Source of the DNA: Aliishimia ponticola
Lineage (GTDB): Bacteria; Pseudomonadota; Alphaproteobacteria; Rhodobacterales; Rhodobacteraceae
Length of the DNA: 64,000 nucleotides
Reading direction: 5' to 3'
NCBI RefSeq assembly: GCF_004803475.1
Contig: NZ_SRKY01000001.1
Span: 434,001 to 498,000, forward strand
Within the stretch, counting starts at the first letter, position 1. Each line of letters begins with the position of its first letter. Positions 1-9,166 of the stretch are shown here, piece by piece. The translations under genes and the position numbers were made by a program. The notes below the pieces were generated by a model. That model searched no databases, was not told the DNA's origin, and worked only from the letters and a program-made list of their open reading frames with translations.

Positions 1-1078
1 GCTGACCGGGGCGCGCAACATCGCGCAACTGGCGCAGGATGCGGTACGGCTTCGGGCCAGGATCGCCGTGACCGCCGCGCCGGATTTGGGCCCCGAGTTG
101 AAAGAGGCGCTGGCCGGAACCGGGATCGAAACCGCCGCCGGGCCGGAGGCGCTGATCGAGGCCGCCGCGCGCCCTGCCGATTGGGTCATGTCGGCGATTG
201 TCGGGGCGGCGGGTCTTGCGCCCGGTCTGACCGCGCTGGAACAGGGTGCGACGCTGGCCCTTGCCAACAAGGAATCGCTGGTCTGCGCCGGGGCGTTGGC
301 CCTGAAAACCGCGCAGCGTCATGGCGGCAAGCTGTTGCCGGTGGACAGTGAACATTCCGCCGTCTTCCAAGCCCTGATCGGCGAGGAGATGGCTGCGGTC
401 GAAAGGATCATCATCACCGCGTCCGGCGGGGCATTCCGCGATTGGCCGCTGGAAAAGCTGGCCCATGCCACGCTGGAACAAGCCTCTGCCCATCCCAATT
501 GGGATATGGGGCAAAGGATCACGATCGACAGCGCGTCGATGTTCAACAAGGCGCTCGAAGTTATTGAGACGCGGGAATTTTTTGGCGTGGACCCGGACCA
601 GATCGAAGTGATCGTGCATCCCGAATCCATGATCCACGCCCTGGTCGGCTTCAATGACGGCGCGCTGATGGCACATGTTGGCCCGCCCGATATGCGCCAC
701 GCGATCGGGTTCGCACTGCATTACCCCGACCGGCGCAGCCTGCCGGTAGAACGGCTCGATCTGGCGGCGCTGGGGCAATTCACCTTCCGCGCGCCCGATG
801 ACACGCGCTGGCCCGCGCTGCGGCTTGCGCGCGACGTGATGAAGCGCGGCGGACTTTCTGGTGCGGTGTTCAACGCCGCCAAGGAAATCGCGCTTGATGG
901 CTTCATCGATGGCCGCCTGCGCTTTACCCAGATGGCAGAGGTCGTCGAACAGGTTTTGACCGACGAGAAAGCGGTCGATGGCCTCATTGATGCCGAAATG
1001 ACTCTTGATAACGTGCTTGCCGTGGACCATCTGGCACGCAAGGCCGCGCGCACGGCGATCAGCAGAAAAGCAGGATAA
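1..1078 (+). CDS. dxr: 1-deoxy-D-xylulose 5-phosphate reductoisomerase, 5' end cut off by window
   Basis: Second enzyme of the MEP isoprenoid pathway: NADPH-dependent rearrangement and reduction of DXP to MEP in the cytoplasm. The reading frame (codons from base 2) is open at the window edge, so the N-terminal nucleotide-binding part is missing. Visible landmarks are the NKES stretch, the metal-binding DSEH motif and the conserved segment after ASGGAFRDW. It ends with TAA at 1076-1078, only 6 bases before rseP, so the two are probably co-transcribed. Identity rests on strong family resemblance across the whole fragment. Confidence 0.96.
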   Translation, partial: LTGARNIAQLAQDAVRLRARIAVTAAPDLGPELKEALAGTGIETAAGPEALIEAAARPADWVMSAIVGAAGLAPGLTALEQGATLALANKESLVCAGALALKTAQRHGGKLLPVDSEHSAVFQALIGEEMAAVERIIITASGGAFRDWPLEKLAHATLEQASAHPNWDMGQRITIDSASMFNKALEVIETREFFGVDPDQIEVIVHPESMIHALVGFNDGALMAHVGPPDMRHAIGFALHYPDRRSLPVERLDLAALGQFTFRAPDDTRWPALRLARDVMKRGGLSGAVFNAAKEIALDGFIDGRLRFTQMAEVVEQVLTDEKAVDGLIDAEMTLDNVLAVDHLARKAARTAISRKAG

Positions 1079-1084
1079 ATACCT

Positions 1085-2434
1085 TTGGATATCGTATCGC
1101 TTCTTCCCCAGTTTGGCGGGCTCATCTGGACCATCGTCGCCTTCGTCGTCGCGCTGAGCGTGATTGTCGCGATCCATGAATACGGCCATTACATCGTGGG
1201 GCGCTGGTCCGGTATCCATGCGGATGTGTTCTCCATCGGGTTCGGCCCGGTGCTATGGTCGCGCCATGACAAGCGCGGCACGCGGTGGCAAATCGCGGCG
1301 TTGCCCTTTGGCGGCTATGTGAAATTCGCGGGCGATTCCAATGCGGCCTCGGGCAAGGATGAGGACGCGATGGAAGAAGCCGCCCGCGATCCGGTTGCCT
1401 ATCGCCGCACGATGCATGGCGCACCGCTTTGGGCGCGCACGGCGACTGTCGCGGCCGGGCCGGTGTTCAACTTCATCATGTCGATTCTGGTGTTCGCAGC
1501 GGTGGCCATGACCGCCGGGCAGGACCGGGAGCCATTGACCGTGGGCGAATTGACCCCGCTGCCGTCGCAAACGCGCGGGCTGGAGCCGGGCGATGTGATC
1601 GTCGAGGTTGCCGGGCTCGAAATTCCGCGCAAGGACGATCCGGCCTATGGCGAGTTTCTGGATGCCATCCCGGTCGAGCCGGTGCTGCCCTTCGTCGTCG
1701 AACGGGACGGCACGCAGGTCGAATTGACCGATCCCTATATCCTGCCGCCGGTCATTGCGGGCCTGTCTGCCAAAAGCGCGGCCATGGCGGCAGAGCTGGA
1801 AATCGGTGATGTCATTACGGCCATCGACGGCACCCCGGTCTTTGCGTTCTCGCAACTGAAAAACGCGGTGGAAGGGTCGGATGGGGCCACGCTGGACCTG
1901 ACGGTTTGGCGCGACGGGCAGGAGATTGCCGTGTCCCTGTCGCCCAAACGCATTGACGAGCCGCTGGACGAAGGCGGGTTCCAGACCCAATGGCGCATTG
2001 GTGTGGCGTCGGGCTATAGCTTTACACCGGCGCGCGAAACGCTTGGCCCCGGCGCGGCGCTGCTGCGCGGTGTCGACCGCACGGGCGAGATCATCACCGG
2101 CTCGCTTTCGGGGCTTTGGCACATGATCGCGGGCAACATTGGCACCTGTAACCTGTCGGGCCCGGTGGGGATCGCGCAGGTCTCTGGCCAGATGGCAAGC
2201 CAGGGGTTTCTCAGCTTTGTGGTCTTCATCGCGGTGCTGTCCACCGCTGTGGGGCTGCTGAACCTCTTTCCGATCCCGGCGCTGGATGGCGGGCACCTTG
2301 TGTTCTACGCCTATGAGGCCGTGATGGGCCGCCCGCCCAGCGATGCGGCGCTGCGGGTTCTGATGACCATCGGCCTGACGCTGGTTCTGTCGTTGATGGT
2401 CTTCGCGCTGTATAACGATTTCCGCTGTCCCTGA
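1085..2434 (+). CDS. rseP: Site-2 intramembrane zinc metalloprotease RseP
   Basis: M50-family protease of the inner membrane, expected to cleave transmembrane anti-sigma factors or signal peptides. The product has 449 residues. The HEYGH zinc motif (His31, Glu32, His35) lies in the first membrane helix, two PDZ-like regions follow at about 140-290, and the third zinc ligand motif (LDG) is near residues 400-402 before the last helix. The start is TTG with an AGGA site about 9 bases upstream; no better start is visible. It sits between dxr and bamA, the usual alphaproteobacterial envelope cluster. Confidence 0.95.
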   Translation: MDIVSLLPQFGGLIWTIVAFVVALSVIVAIHEYGHYIVGRWSGIHADVFSIGFGPVLWSRHDKRGTRWQIAALPFGGYVKFAGDSNAASGKDEDAMEEAARDPVAYRRTMHGAPLWARTATVAAGPVFNFIMSILVFAAVAMTAGQDREPLTVGELTPLPSQTRGLEPGDVIVEVAGLEIPRKDDPAYGEFLDAIPVEPVLPFVVERDGTQVELTDPYILPPVIAGLSAKSAAMAAELEIGDVITAIDGTPVFAFSQLKNAVEGSDGATLDLTVWRDGQEIAVSLSPKRIDEPLDEGGFQTQWRIGVASGYSFTPARETLGPGAALLRGVDRTGEIITGSLSGLWHMIAGNIGTCNLSGPVGIAQVSGQMASQGFLSFVVFIAVLSTAVGLLNLFPIPALDGGHLVFYAYEAVMGRPPSDAALRVLMTIGLTLVLSLMVFALYNDFRCP

Positions 2435-2635
2435 CGGGGCGGCGCGGCCCTGCGCTGCTTGGCTGACGGGCTATGCGCGGGGGTCTTGCAACCCGGGGTG
2501 GCGCGGGCCATCCGCGCGCCCTCACGCAGCGGTTGAAAAAGGCGGCTTGCCCAGATTTCGCCTCATTTCTGCGATATCTATGCCGCATAGATCGGCGAAA
2601 TTCTTTTAACTGACGAGACACTTTGGGTGGTGACG

Positions 2636-2761
2636 ATGCAAACTTTGAATGACGGATACCGGGCGTTGAGCCTTGTGATGACGCTGAATTGGGACCGCGT
2701 CCTTTATATTTTCACGGTGATCTTCGCGCTCTTCATCGGCAGCCTTGTCGGCAGCCTCTGA
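2636..2761 (+). CDS. Small single-pass membrane protein, 41 aa
   Basis: Short open frame with an ATG start and TGA stop. The N-terminal half is polar (starts MQTLNDGYRA) and is followed by one hydrophobic stretch of about 17 residues (LYIFTVIFALFIGSLVG), so a single transmembrane helix is predicted. It is followed by a clear terminator at 2819-2845, which suggests its own transcript between rseP and bamA. I recognise no named family. The location beside a membrane protease and the BAM core hints at an envelope role, but that is inference. Confidence 0.6.
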   Translation: MQTLNDGYRALSLVMTLNWDRVLYIFTVIFALFIGSLVGSL

Positions 2762-2818
2762 TCTGCGTTGATCACGCCCGCATCGCCGGGCGCTTCCAAT
2801 ATGTGACCGACCCGCCGC

Positions 2819-2845
2819 AACGCCCCGTAAAGGGGCGTTTGGTGT
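2819..2845 (+). terminator. Rho-independent terminator after the small membrane protein
   Basis: Inverted repeat AACGCCCC / GGGGCGTT with a 5-base loop, followed by T-rich sequence. It separates the small gene from bamA. Confidence 0.75.
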
Positions 2846-2910
2846 TTTGACAACAGCCGCGATTCCGGGGTACTCAAACCTACAAGAATAAAGACGGTTT
2901 GGGATAGGCA

Positions 2911-5265
2911 ATGACATCGAGGACAACGAACACCGCAAAAGCGGTGGCGCGTGATGACGCTAACCGATTGATCCGGTTCGGTTTTGCGCTTCTGGTAGCT
3001 CTGACATTGGTGCTCAGCGTCGTATCGGTCGCCGCACAAAGCTACCGCTTCAACACTGTAAGAATCGAAGGCAACCAGCGGATCGGCGATGCGTCGATCC
3101 TGCAAACGGCTGGCATTGCCCGCGGCGAGACCGTGACCGGTGGTCAGGTCAATGGCGCGCTGCAACGACTGCAAGGCTCGGGACTGTTCGAAACCGTCTC
3201 GATCGAGCCGCAGGGAAGCACGCTGGTGATCACCGTCGTCGAATACCCGACGATCAACCGCATTAGCTATGAGGGCAACCGGCGCATCAAGAATGACGCA
3301 CTGGCCGCGTTGACCCAATCGCAGGAACGCCGGGTCTATAACCCATCGGTGGTTGAGCGCGATTCGGCTGCGATTTCCGAAGCCTATGCGAATGAAGGCC
3401 GTCTGGCCGCGCGTGTCACCCCGCGTGTGATCCGCCGCAGCGACAACCGCGTCGATCTGGTGTTTGAAATCTTTGAAGGCAGCGTCGTCGAAATCGAACG
3501 GCTCAGCTTTGTCGGCAACCGCACCTATTCCGATCGCCGCCTGCGCCGCGTTCTGGGCACAAAACAGGCGGGCCTGTTCCGCCAGTTCGTGCGCCGTGAC
3601 ACGCTGGTCGAGGACCGGATCGAATTCGACAAGCAGGTGCTGCGCGATTTCTACCTGTCCCGTGGCTATGTCGATTTCCGCACCAACTCGGTCAATGCCG
3701 AGCTGACGCGCCAGCGCGATGGTTACTTCCTTGTCTTCAACGTGCAGGAAGGCCAGCAGTTCAAATTCGGCACGGTCACAGTGACCTCCGAGATGCCCGA
3801 AGCGGATGAGGACGTGTTCCTTGCCGCCGTGAAATCGCGCCCCGGTGTGGTTTACTCGCCGGTTCTGGTCGAAGCCGACATTGCGCGGATGGAACGTCTG
3901 GCCGTAAAGAACGGCATCGACTTCCTGCGTGTGGAACCGCGCGTCACCCGCAACGATCGCGATCTGACGCTGGATGTGGATTATGTCCTGAGCCGTGGGC
4001 CGCGTGTCTTCGTTGAGCGGATCGACATCGAAGGCAACACCACCACGCTGGACCGCGTGGTGCGCCGCCAGTTCCGCGTGGTCGAGGGCGATCCCTTCAA
4101 CCCGCGTGAAATCCGCGAAAGCGCCGAACGTATCCGCGCCTTGGCCTATTTCGAAACGGCAGAGGTGAATGCGCGCGAAGGCTCTTCGCCCGATCAGGTG
4201 ATCGTGGACGTGGATGTGGACGAAGCGCCGACCGGTGCGCTGACCTTCGGCGGCACCTATTCCAGCAGCTCTGGCTTCGGTCTGGCGATCCGTTTCTCCG
4301 AAGCGAACTTCCTTGGTCGCGGCCAGCAGCTTTCGGTGAACGTGTCGACGGCGGAAGAACAGCAGAACACTGGCATCACGTTCGTGGAACCGGCTCTGCT
4401 TGGGCGGGATCTGCAATTCTCGTTCCAGACCAGCTACACGGACAATACCTCGCAATTCGCGTCATATGAGTTCGAACGCCTGTTCATCCAGCCTGCGATC
4501 AGCTTCCCGGTCAGCGAAAACGGCCGGTTCGGTCTGCGCCTTTCGGCAGAACGGCTGGACATGTCCGAAGCAGATGACGAAACCCCCGGCGGTATCATCC
4601 AATCTGAGATCGATGAGGGGGAAACCACCTCGTTCTCCGTTGGCTATACCTATACCTATGACACGCGCCTGACGGGCCTGAACCCCAATGCCGGCGTGCT
4701 GCTGGAATTCGGCCAGGACTTCGCCGGGCTGGGCGGCGACAGCAAATATGTCCAAACCACCGCCAAGGTTGTCGGTCAGACCAAGATCGCGAATGAGGAA
4801 GTCACCCTGCGTGCCACCCTCGAAGCGGGGGCTTTGCACTGGCAAAGCGGCACCAACCGCGCGGTTGATCGGTTTGTCCTGAACCCGGCCATCATTCGCG
4901 GCTTTGAACCCGGCGGCATCGGTCCGCGCGATATCGGCAGCGGCGCGGATGACTCTCTTGGGGGCAACTACTTCGTCGCGGCACGGTTCGATGCGGAATT
5001 CCCGCTGGGTCTGCCCGAAGAATACGGGATCACCGGCGGTCTGTTCTACGACATCGGCAACCTGTGGAACCTTGACGATGTGGATACCTCCGCAGCGGGG
5101 TCCAACGTGGTTGGCGAAAGCGGATCGTTCCGCCATGTCATCGGTGTGTCGATCCTGTGGGAAACGCCTCTGGGTCCGCTGCGCTTCAACTTCTCGAACG
5201 CGCTGCAGAAGGAAACCTATGACAAGGAACAATCCTTCGACCTGACCCTGTCGACGCAATTCTGA
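2911..5265 (+). CDS. bamA: Outer membrane protein assembly factor BamA
   Basis: Central Omp85-family component of the BAM complex, which folds and inserts beta-barrel proteins into the outer membrane. The product has 784 residues: an N-terminal hydrophobic signal segment at about 22-41 with likely cleavage after AAQ (43), about five POTRA repeats up to about residue 400, then a 16-strand barrel. It ends in phenylalanine (LSTQF), as expected for an outer-membrane barrel. The TGA stop overlaps the ATG of the next gene by one base, so the Skp-like chaperone is translationally coupled to it. Confidence 0.97.
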   Translation: MTSRTTNTAKAVARDDANRLIRFGFALLVALTLVLSVVSVAAQSYRFNTVRIEGNQRIGDASILQTAGIARGETVTGGQVNGALQRLQGSGLFETVSIEPQGSTLVITVVEYPTINRISYEGNRRIKNDALAALTQSQERRVYNPSVVERDSAAISEAYANEGRLAARVTPRVIRRSDNRVDLVFEIFEGSVVEIERLSFVGNRTYSDRRLRRVLGTKQAGLFRQFVRRDTLVEDRIEFDKQVLRDFYLSRGYVDFRTNSVNAELTRQRDGYFLVFNVQEGQQFKFGTVTVTSEMPEADEDVFLAAVKSRPGVVYSPVLVEADIARMERLAVKNGIDFLRVEPRVTRNDRDLTLDVDYVLSRGPRVFVERIDIEGNTTTLDRVVRRQFRVVEGDPFNPREIRESAERIRALAYFETAEVNAREGSSPDQVIVDVDVDEAPTGALTFGGTYSSSSGFGLAIRFSEANFLGRGQQLSVNVSTAEEQQNTGITFVEPALLGRDLQFSFQTSYTDNTSQFASYEFERLFIQPAISFPVSENGRFGLRLSAERLDMSEADDETPGGIIQSEIDEGETTSFSVGYTYTYDTRLTGLNPNAGVLLEFGQDFAGLGGDSKYVQTTAKVVGQTKIANEEVTLRATLEAGALHWQSGTNRAVDRFVLNPAIIRGFEPGGIGPRDIGSGADDSLGGNYFVAARFDAEFPLGLPEEYGITGGLFYDIGNLWNLDDVDTSAAGSNVVGESGSFRHVIGVSILWETPLGPLRFNFSNALQKETYDKEQSFDLTLSTQF

Positions 5266-5822
5266 TGCGTGCCTTTGTGCGCGGCGTGTTCATCGCCGCC
5301 ACTCTCTCCATGACACTGCCGGTGGCCGCTTCAGCGCAAGACGCGGCCACCCTGCGCAGCCCGGTTCTGGTTGTGGAACCTGAACGGCTTTACCGCGACA
5401 GCGCTTTCGGGCAGCGGATTTCCCAGGACATTGCCGAACAAAGTGCCGAATTGGCCCGCGAGAACCGCCGTATCGAGGCGGAGCTTGAGGCCGAGGAAAA
5501 AGACCTGACAGAGCAGCGGCGCACGCTTGAACCTGCCGCGTTCCGCGAATTGGCCGATGCCTTCGATGAAAAGGTCCGAGAACTGCGGCGCGAGCAGGAA
5601 AACAAGGCGCGCGCCATCATCCGCCAACGCGAAACCGGGTTGCAGGAATTTCTGACCGCCGCCGCGCCGGTGCTGGAACAGATGATGCAGGAAGCGGGCG
5701 CGGTGGTCGTTCTGGAACGGCAAACCGTGTTTCTGAGCCTGTCCGCCATCGACATCACCGAAGCCGCATTGGAACGCATCAATCAGGAAATCGGGGATGG
5801 GTCAGCCGCCCCGGAGGAGTAA
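5265..5822 (+). CDS. OmpH/Skp-like periplasmic chaperone
   Basis: Predicted periplasmic chaperone that holds unfolded outer-membrane proteins on their way to BamA. The 185-residue product has a signal peptide ending in ASAQ (about 25), then a long charged helical region at about 60-125 rich in Glu, Arg and Lys (coiled-coil tentacle), as in Skp. The start ATG overlaps the bamA stop. Assignment rests on this architecture plus position rather than strong motif identity. Confidence 0.85.
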   Translation: MRAFVRGVFIAATLSMTLPVAASAQDAATLRSPVLVVEPERLYRDSAFGQRISQDIAEQSAELARENRRIEAELEAEEKDLTEQRRTLEPAAFRELADAFDEKVRELRREQENKARAIIRQRETGLQEFLTAAAPVLEQMMQEAGAVVVLERQTVFLSLSAIDITEAALERINQEIGDGSAAPEE

Positions 5823-5931
5823 CCCTGCCGCGCTGCGCGCTTAAATTGCGAATGATCCGCGTCCTTGCCCCGGCAGGCCGGACTTGGTAGCTGACATAGC
5901 CAACCCTTGATGACAATAAAGCAGGCCGCCC

Positions 5932-6396
5932 ATGACCGACACACCGACCAGTGCCGACATCCAGTTGATCCAGCGCATTCTTCCGCACCGCTATCCGTTC
6001 CTGCTGGTGGACAAGGTGGTGGATATCCAAGGCACGTCCAGCGCGCTTGGCATCAAGAACGTCACGATGAACGAGCCCCACTTTCAGGGCCACTTTCCCG
6101 GTATGCCGGTCATGCCCGGCGTTACCATCATCGAAGCCATGGCGCAGACCACGGCTGTGATGGTTGGTGTGACTTTGGATATGGCGGACAAGGAGATGAA
6201 GGTCTATTTCATGTCCATCGACAAGTGCAAGTTCCGCCGCAAGGTCGTTCCCGGCGATGTGCTGGAAATGGAAGTCACCACGCTGCGCGGTAAACCCGGC
6301 GGCAAGGTGTGGAAATTCGGCGGGGTGGCTCGTGTCGAAGGCGAACTGGCCGCGGAGGCAGAGTTTACCGCCATGATGGAATTGCCGCAGGAGTAA
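5932..6396 (+). CDS. fabZ: 3-hydroxyacyl-ACP dehydratase FabZ
   Basis: Hot-dog fold dehydratase of fatty acid synthesis. It removes water from 3-hydroxyacyl-ACP, the same type of substrate used by LpxA. The product has 154 residues with the active-site region [15 protein letters not shown] (catalytic His54) and Glu68. It lies 7 bases before lpxA. Note that lpxD, often placed between skp and fabZ in other proteobacteria, is absent here. Confidence 0.96.
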   Translation: MTDTPTSADIQLIQRILPHRYPFLLVDKVVDIQGTSSALGIKNVTMNEPHFQGHFPGMPVMPGVTIIEAMAQTTAVMVGVTLDMADKEMKVYFMSIDKCKFRRKVVPGDVLEMEVTTLRGKPGGKVWKFGGVARVEGELAAEAEFTAMMELPQE

Positions 6397-6403
6397 TCGC
6401 GCG

Positions 6404-7183
6404 ATGCCCATACATCCTTCCGCCGTGGTCGAACCCGGCGCGCAGATCGATTCCACGGCCCAGATCGGCCCGTTCTGCGTCATTGGACCCAATGTGGTGA
6501 TCGGCCCCCGCGTGGTGCTGAAATCCCATGTGGTCGTTTCTGGCCGGACAGAGATCGGCGAAGACACGCTGATCTATCCGTTCTCGGTCATTGGGGAAAT
6601 TCCGCAGGATCTGAAGTTCAAGGGTGAGGAAACGCAGCTTGTCATCGGCAAGCGCAACCGCATCCGCGAGCATGTGACGATGAACACCGGCACCGAAGGC
6701 GGCGGCGGGATGACCCGTGTCGGCGATGACGGGCTGTTCATGGCGGGCTGCCACGTGGCCCATGACGTGCATGTGGGTGATCGGGTCATCATCGTCAATT
6801 CCGTCGCGCTTGGCGGCCATTGCGTGATCGAAGACGACGTGATCGTCGGCGGGCTAAGCGGTATCCACCAATGGGTTCGTGTCGGGCGCGGTGCGATCAT
6901 CGGCGCGCTGTCGATGGTGTCGCGCGATGTGATCCCGCACGGGCTGGTGCAAGGCCCACGCGGCGAGCTTGACGGGCTGAACCTTGTCGGGCTCAAGCGC
7001 CGGGGCGTGTCGCGGGCGGATATCACCGCCTTGCGTGCCGCGTTCCAGATGCTCGCTCAGGGGGAGGGCACGTTCCACGACCGTGTCGAACGGCTTGGTC
7101 AGGAAACGTCCAGCGACTATGTGCGGCAGATCGTCGACTTCGTGTTGGCCGAAACCGACCGATCCTTCCTGACACCGCGCTGA
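6404..7183 (+). CDS. lpxA: UDP-N-acetylglucosamine acyltransferase LpxA
   Basis: First step of lipid A synthesis: transfer of a 3-hydroxyacyl chain from ACP to UDP-GlcNAc. The 259-residue product shows left-handed beta-helix hexapeptide repeats through about residue 190 and the catalytic AHD motif (His120). The final A of its TGA stop is the first base of the lpxI ATG, so expression of the pair is coupled. Confidence 0.97.
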   Translation: MPIHPSAVVEPGAQIDSTAQIGPFCVIGPNVVIGPRVVLKSHVVVSGRTEIGEDTLIYPFSVIGEIPQDLKFKGEETQLVIGKRNRIREHVTMNTGTEGGGGMTRVGDDGLFMAGCHVAHDVHVGDRVIIVNSVALGGHCVIEDDVIVGGLSGIHQWVRVGRGAIIGALSMVSRDVIPHGLVQGPRGELDGLNLVGLKRRGVSRADITALRAAFQMLAQGEGTFHDRVERLGQETSSDYVRQIVDFVLAETDRSFLTPR

Positions 7184-7956
7184 TGCTGGCGTTGATCTGC
7201 GGGCGGGGCCTGTTGCCGGCAGCGGTGGCGACCGCTCAGCCGCAGCGCCCTTTGGTCTGCGCATTGACCGGCTTTGAGCCCGAAACGCTTCAGCCCGACC
7301 TGACATTCCGGTTGGAACATCTGGGCACGCTGTTGCGCGACCTTACAGCGCGCGGTGTGAGCGAGATTTGCTTTTGCGGCGCGATCGAGCGGCCCAAACT
7401 CGATCCCGGCGCATTGGATGCTGAGACAGCGCCGCTGGTGCCGCGGATCATGGCGGCCATGGGGCAGGGCGATGATGGTGCTCTGCGTGCCGTCGCCGCG
7501 CTGTTTGAGGAGGCCGGGTTTACCATCCGCGCCGCCCATGAGCTTGCCTCCGACCTGACCGTTCCCAGCGGCGTGCTGACCCGCGTGGCGCCGCCGTCGG
7601 GGCTGGATGTCGATCTGGCCACCGCGCAGGCCGAACTTCAGCGCATGGGGCAGGCCGATCTGGGGCAGGCATGCCTTGTGAAGGGTGGCAAGGTGCTGCG
7701 CCGCGAGGATGAGACCGGGACCGCCGCGATGATTGCCGCGCATCAGGGCGGCGGCGTGCTTTTCAAAGCCCCGAAGCCGGGACAGGACCGCCGCATGGAC
7801 CTGCCCACCATAGGACCTGATACGGCACTGGCCGCAGTGCGGGCGGGGCTGACTGGCATCGCCATCGAAGCAGGCGGGGTCATCGTGCTGGACCGTCGCA
7901 GCGTGATCGATACGCTGGATGATGCGGGCCTCTTTCTTTGGGCGTATGTGCCATGA
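7183..7956 (+). CDS. lpxI: UDP-2,3-diacylglucosamine pyrophosphatase LpxI (DUF1009)
   Basis: Hydrolyses UDP-2,3-diacylglucosamine to lipid X. It is the alphaproteobacterial replacement for LpxH. The product has 257 residues with the N-terminal ICGRGLLP motif typical of the family and a C-terminal domain holding GQDRRMDLPTIGPDT. Start and stop overlap lpxA and lpxB respectively, as expected for the step between LpxA and LpxB. Confidence 0.95.
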   Translation: MLALICGRGLLPAAVATAQPQRPLVCALTGFEPETLQPDLTFRLEHLGTLLRDLTARGVSEICFCGAIERPKLDPGALDAETAPLVPRIMAAMGQGDDGALRAVAALFEEAGFTIRAAHELASDLTVPSGVLTRVAPPSGLDVDLATAQAELQRMGQADLGQACLVKGGKVLRREDETGTAAMIAAHQGGGVLFKAPKPGQDRRMDLPTIGPDTALAAVRAGLTGIAIEAGGVIVLDRRSVIDTLDDAGLFLWAYVP

Positions 7957-9095
7957 AGATCTTCTTCATCGCTGGTGAGCCTTCTGGCGACGCCCTGGGC
8001 GGCGCGCTGATGCAAGGCTTGCGGCAGCTTTGCCCGGAAGTGGAGTTTCGCGGCGTCGGTGGGGACGCGATGCAGGCGCAGGGAATGACCAGCCGCTTTG
8101 ACATGGCGGAACTGAGCTTGCTGGGGCTGGTCGAAATCCTGCCGAAATATTTCCATCTGAAGCGCCGTATCCGTGAAACAGCAGAGGCCATCGTCGCGTG
8201 GCAACCCGATGCGGTGATTACCATCGACGCGCCGGATTTCTCGCTCCGGGTGGCGCGGCAGGTGAAAGCGGCCAGCGATATCCGCTGTGTGCATTACGTG
8301 GCCCCGACCGTCTGGGCGTGGCGGCCGGGACGCGCGCAGAAAATGGCGGAGGTCATCGACCACGTGCTGGCGCTGTTCCCGTTCGAGCCGCCCTATATGG
8401 AAGCCGCCGGGATGGCCTGTGACTTCGTGGGCCACCCGATCGCGACCGCGCCGCTGGCCAGCGCCGAAGAGGCCGCCGCCTTCCGGACAGAGATCGCCCC
8501 GGACGCGCAGCCGCTGCTGCTGGCCCTGCCGGGATCGCGCCGGTCTGAAATCGCCCGCCACACGCCGATCTTTACCGATAGCCTCGCGCGTATCGGCAAG
8601 GCCCATCCGGGGCTGCGCGTGGTACTGCCTGCCGCCGCGCCGGTGGCCGATCAGGTGCGTGCGGCGGTATCCGACTGGCCGGTGCCCCCGGTCATCATCG
8701 ATGCGCGGGACGTAGGCGCAGAGGCGCGCAAGCGGGCAGCATTTCGCGCGGCAGATGTGGCTTTGGCCGCGTCCGGGACGGTGTCGCTGGAACTCGCCGC
8801 CGCGCAAACGCCGATGGTCATCATGGGCGATCTCAATTGGCTCTCGCGCGAGATCATCCAGCGCATGATGCTGGTCGATACCTTTACCCTGGTGAACCTT
8901 GTGTCGGACACGCGCGTGATCCCCGAATTCATCGGGCGCAACTGCAAGGCCGATCTGATCGCCCCGGCGGTGAGCGAGGTTCTGGCCGATCCAACGGCGC
9001 AAGAACAGGCCATGGCCCTCACGATGGAACGGCTGGGCAAAGGCGGCGAAGCGCCCGGATTGCGCGCCGCCCGCGCTGTCTTGAGCCGGCTCTAA
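7953..9095 (+). CDS. lpxB: Lipid-A-disaccharide synthase LpxB
   Basis: Condenses lipid X with UDP-diacylglucosamine to form the lipid A disaccharide at the inner membrane (GT19 family). The 380-residue product starts MKIFFIAGEPSGDALGG, the classic family N-terminus. I chose the ATG at 7953 because it overlaps the lpxI stop (ATGA) and matches the family start; the frame stays open 15 bases further upstream. Conserved YVAPTVWAW and LPGSRRSE segments are present. Confidence 0.96.
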   Translation: MKIFFIAGEPSGDALGGALMQGLRQLCPEVEFRGVGGDAMQAQGMTSRFDMAELSLLGLVEILPKYFHLKRRIRETAEAIVAWQPDAVITIDAPDFSLRVARQVKAASDIRCVHYVAPTVWAWRPGRAQKMAEVIDHVLALFPFEPPYMEAAGMACDFVGHPIATAPLASAEEAAAFRTEIAPDAQPLLLALPGSRRSEIARHTPIFTDSLARIGKAHPGLRVVLPAAAPVADQVRAAVSDWPVPPVIIDARDVGAEARKRAAFRAADVALAASGTVSLELAAAQTPMVIMGDLNWLSREIIQRMMLVDTFTLVNLVSDTRVIPEFIGRNCKADLIAPAVSEVLADPTAQEQAMALTMERLGKGGEAPGLRAARAVLSRL

Positions 9096-9166
9096 TCACA
9101 CGGCGTGGCTGCGCCACACGCTATTCATGGGACGCGTGGCCAGCCTGCGGGGCCGGGGCGGTGCGG

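Noticed and set aside
2704-4455. 583-codon open frame on the minus strand
   Set aside because: Antisense to bamA, with composition of a shadow frame and no recognisable domain.
9105-9117. Short hairpin GTGGC/GCCAC between lpxB and mnmA as terminator
   Set aside because: Only 5 bp with a 3-base loop and no T-run; too weak to call.
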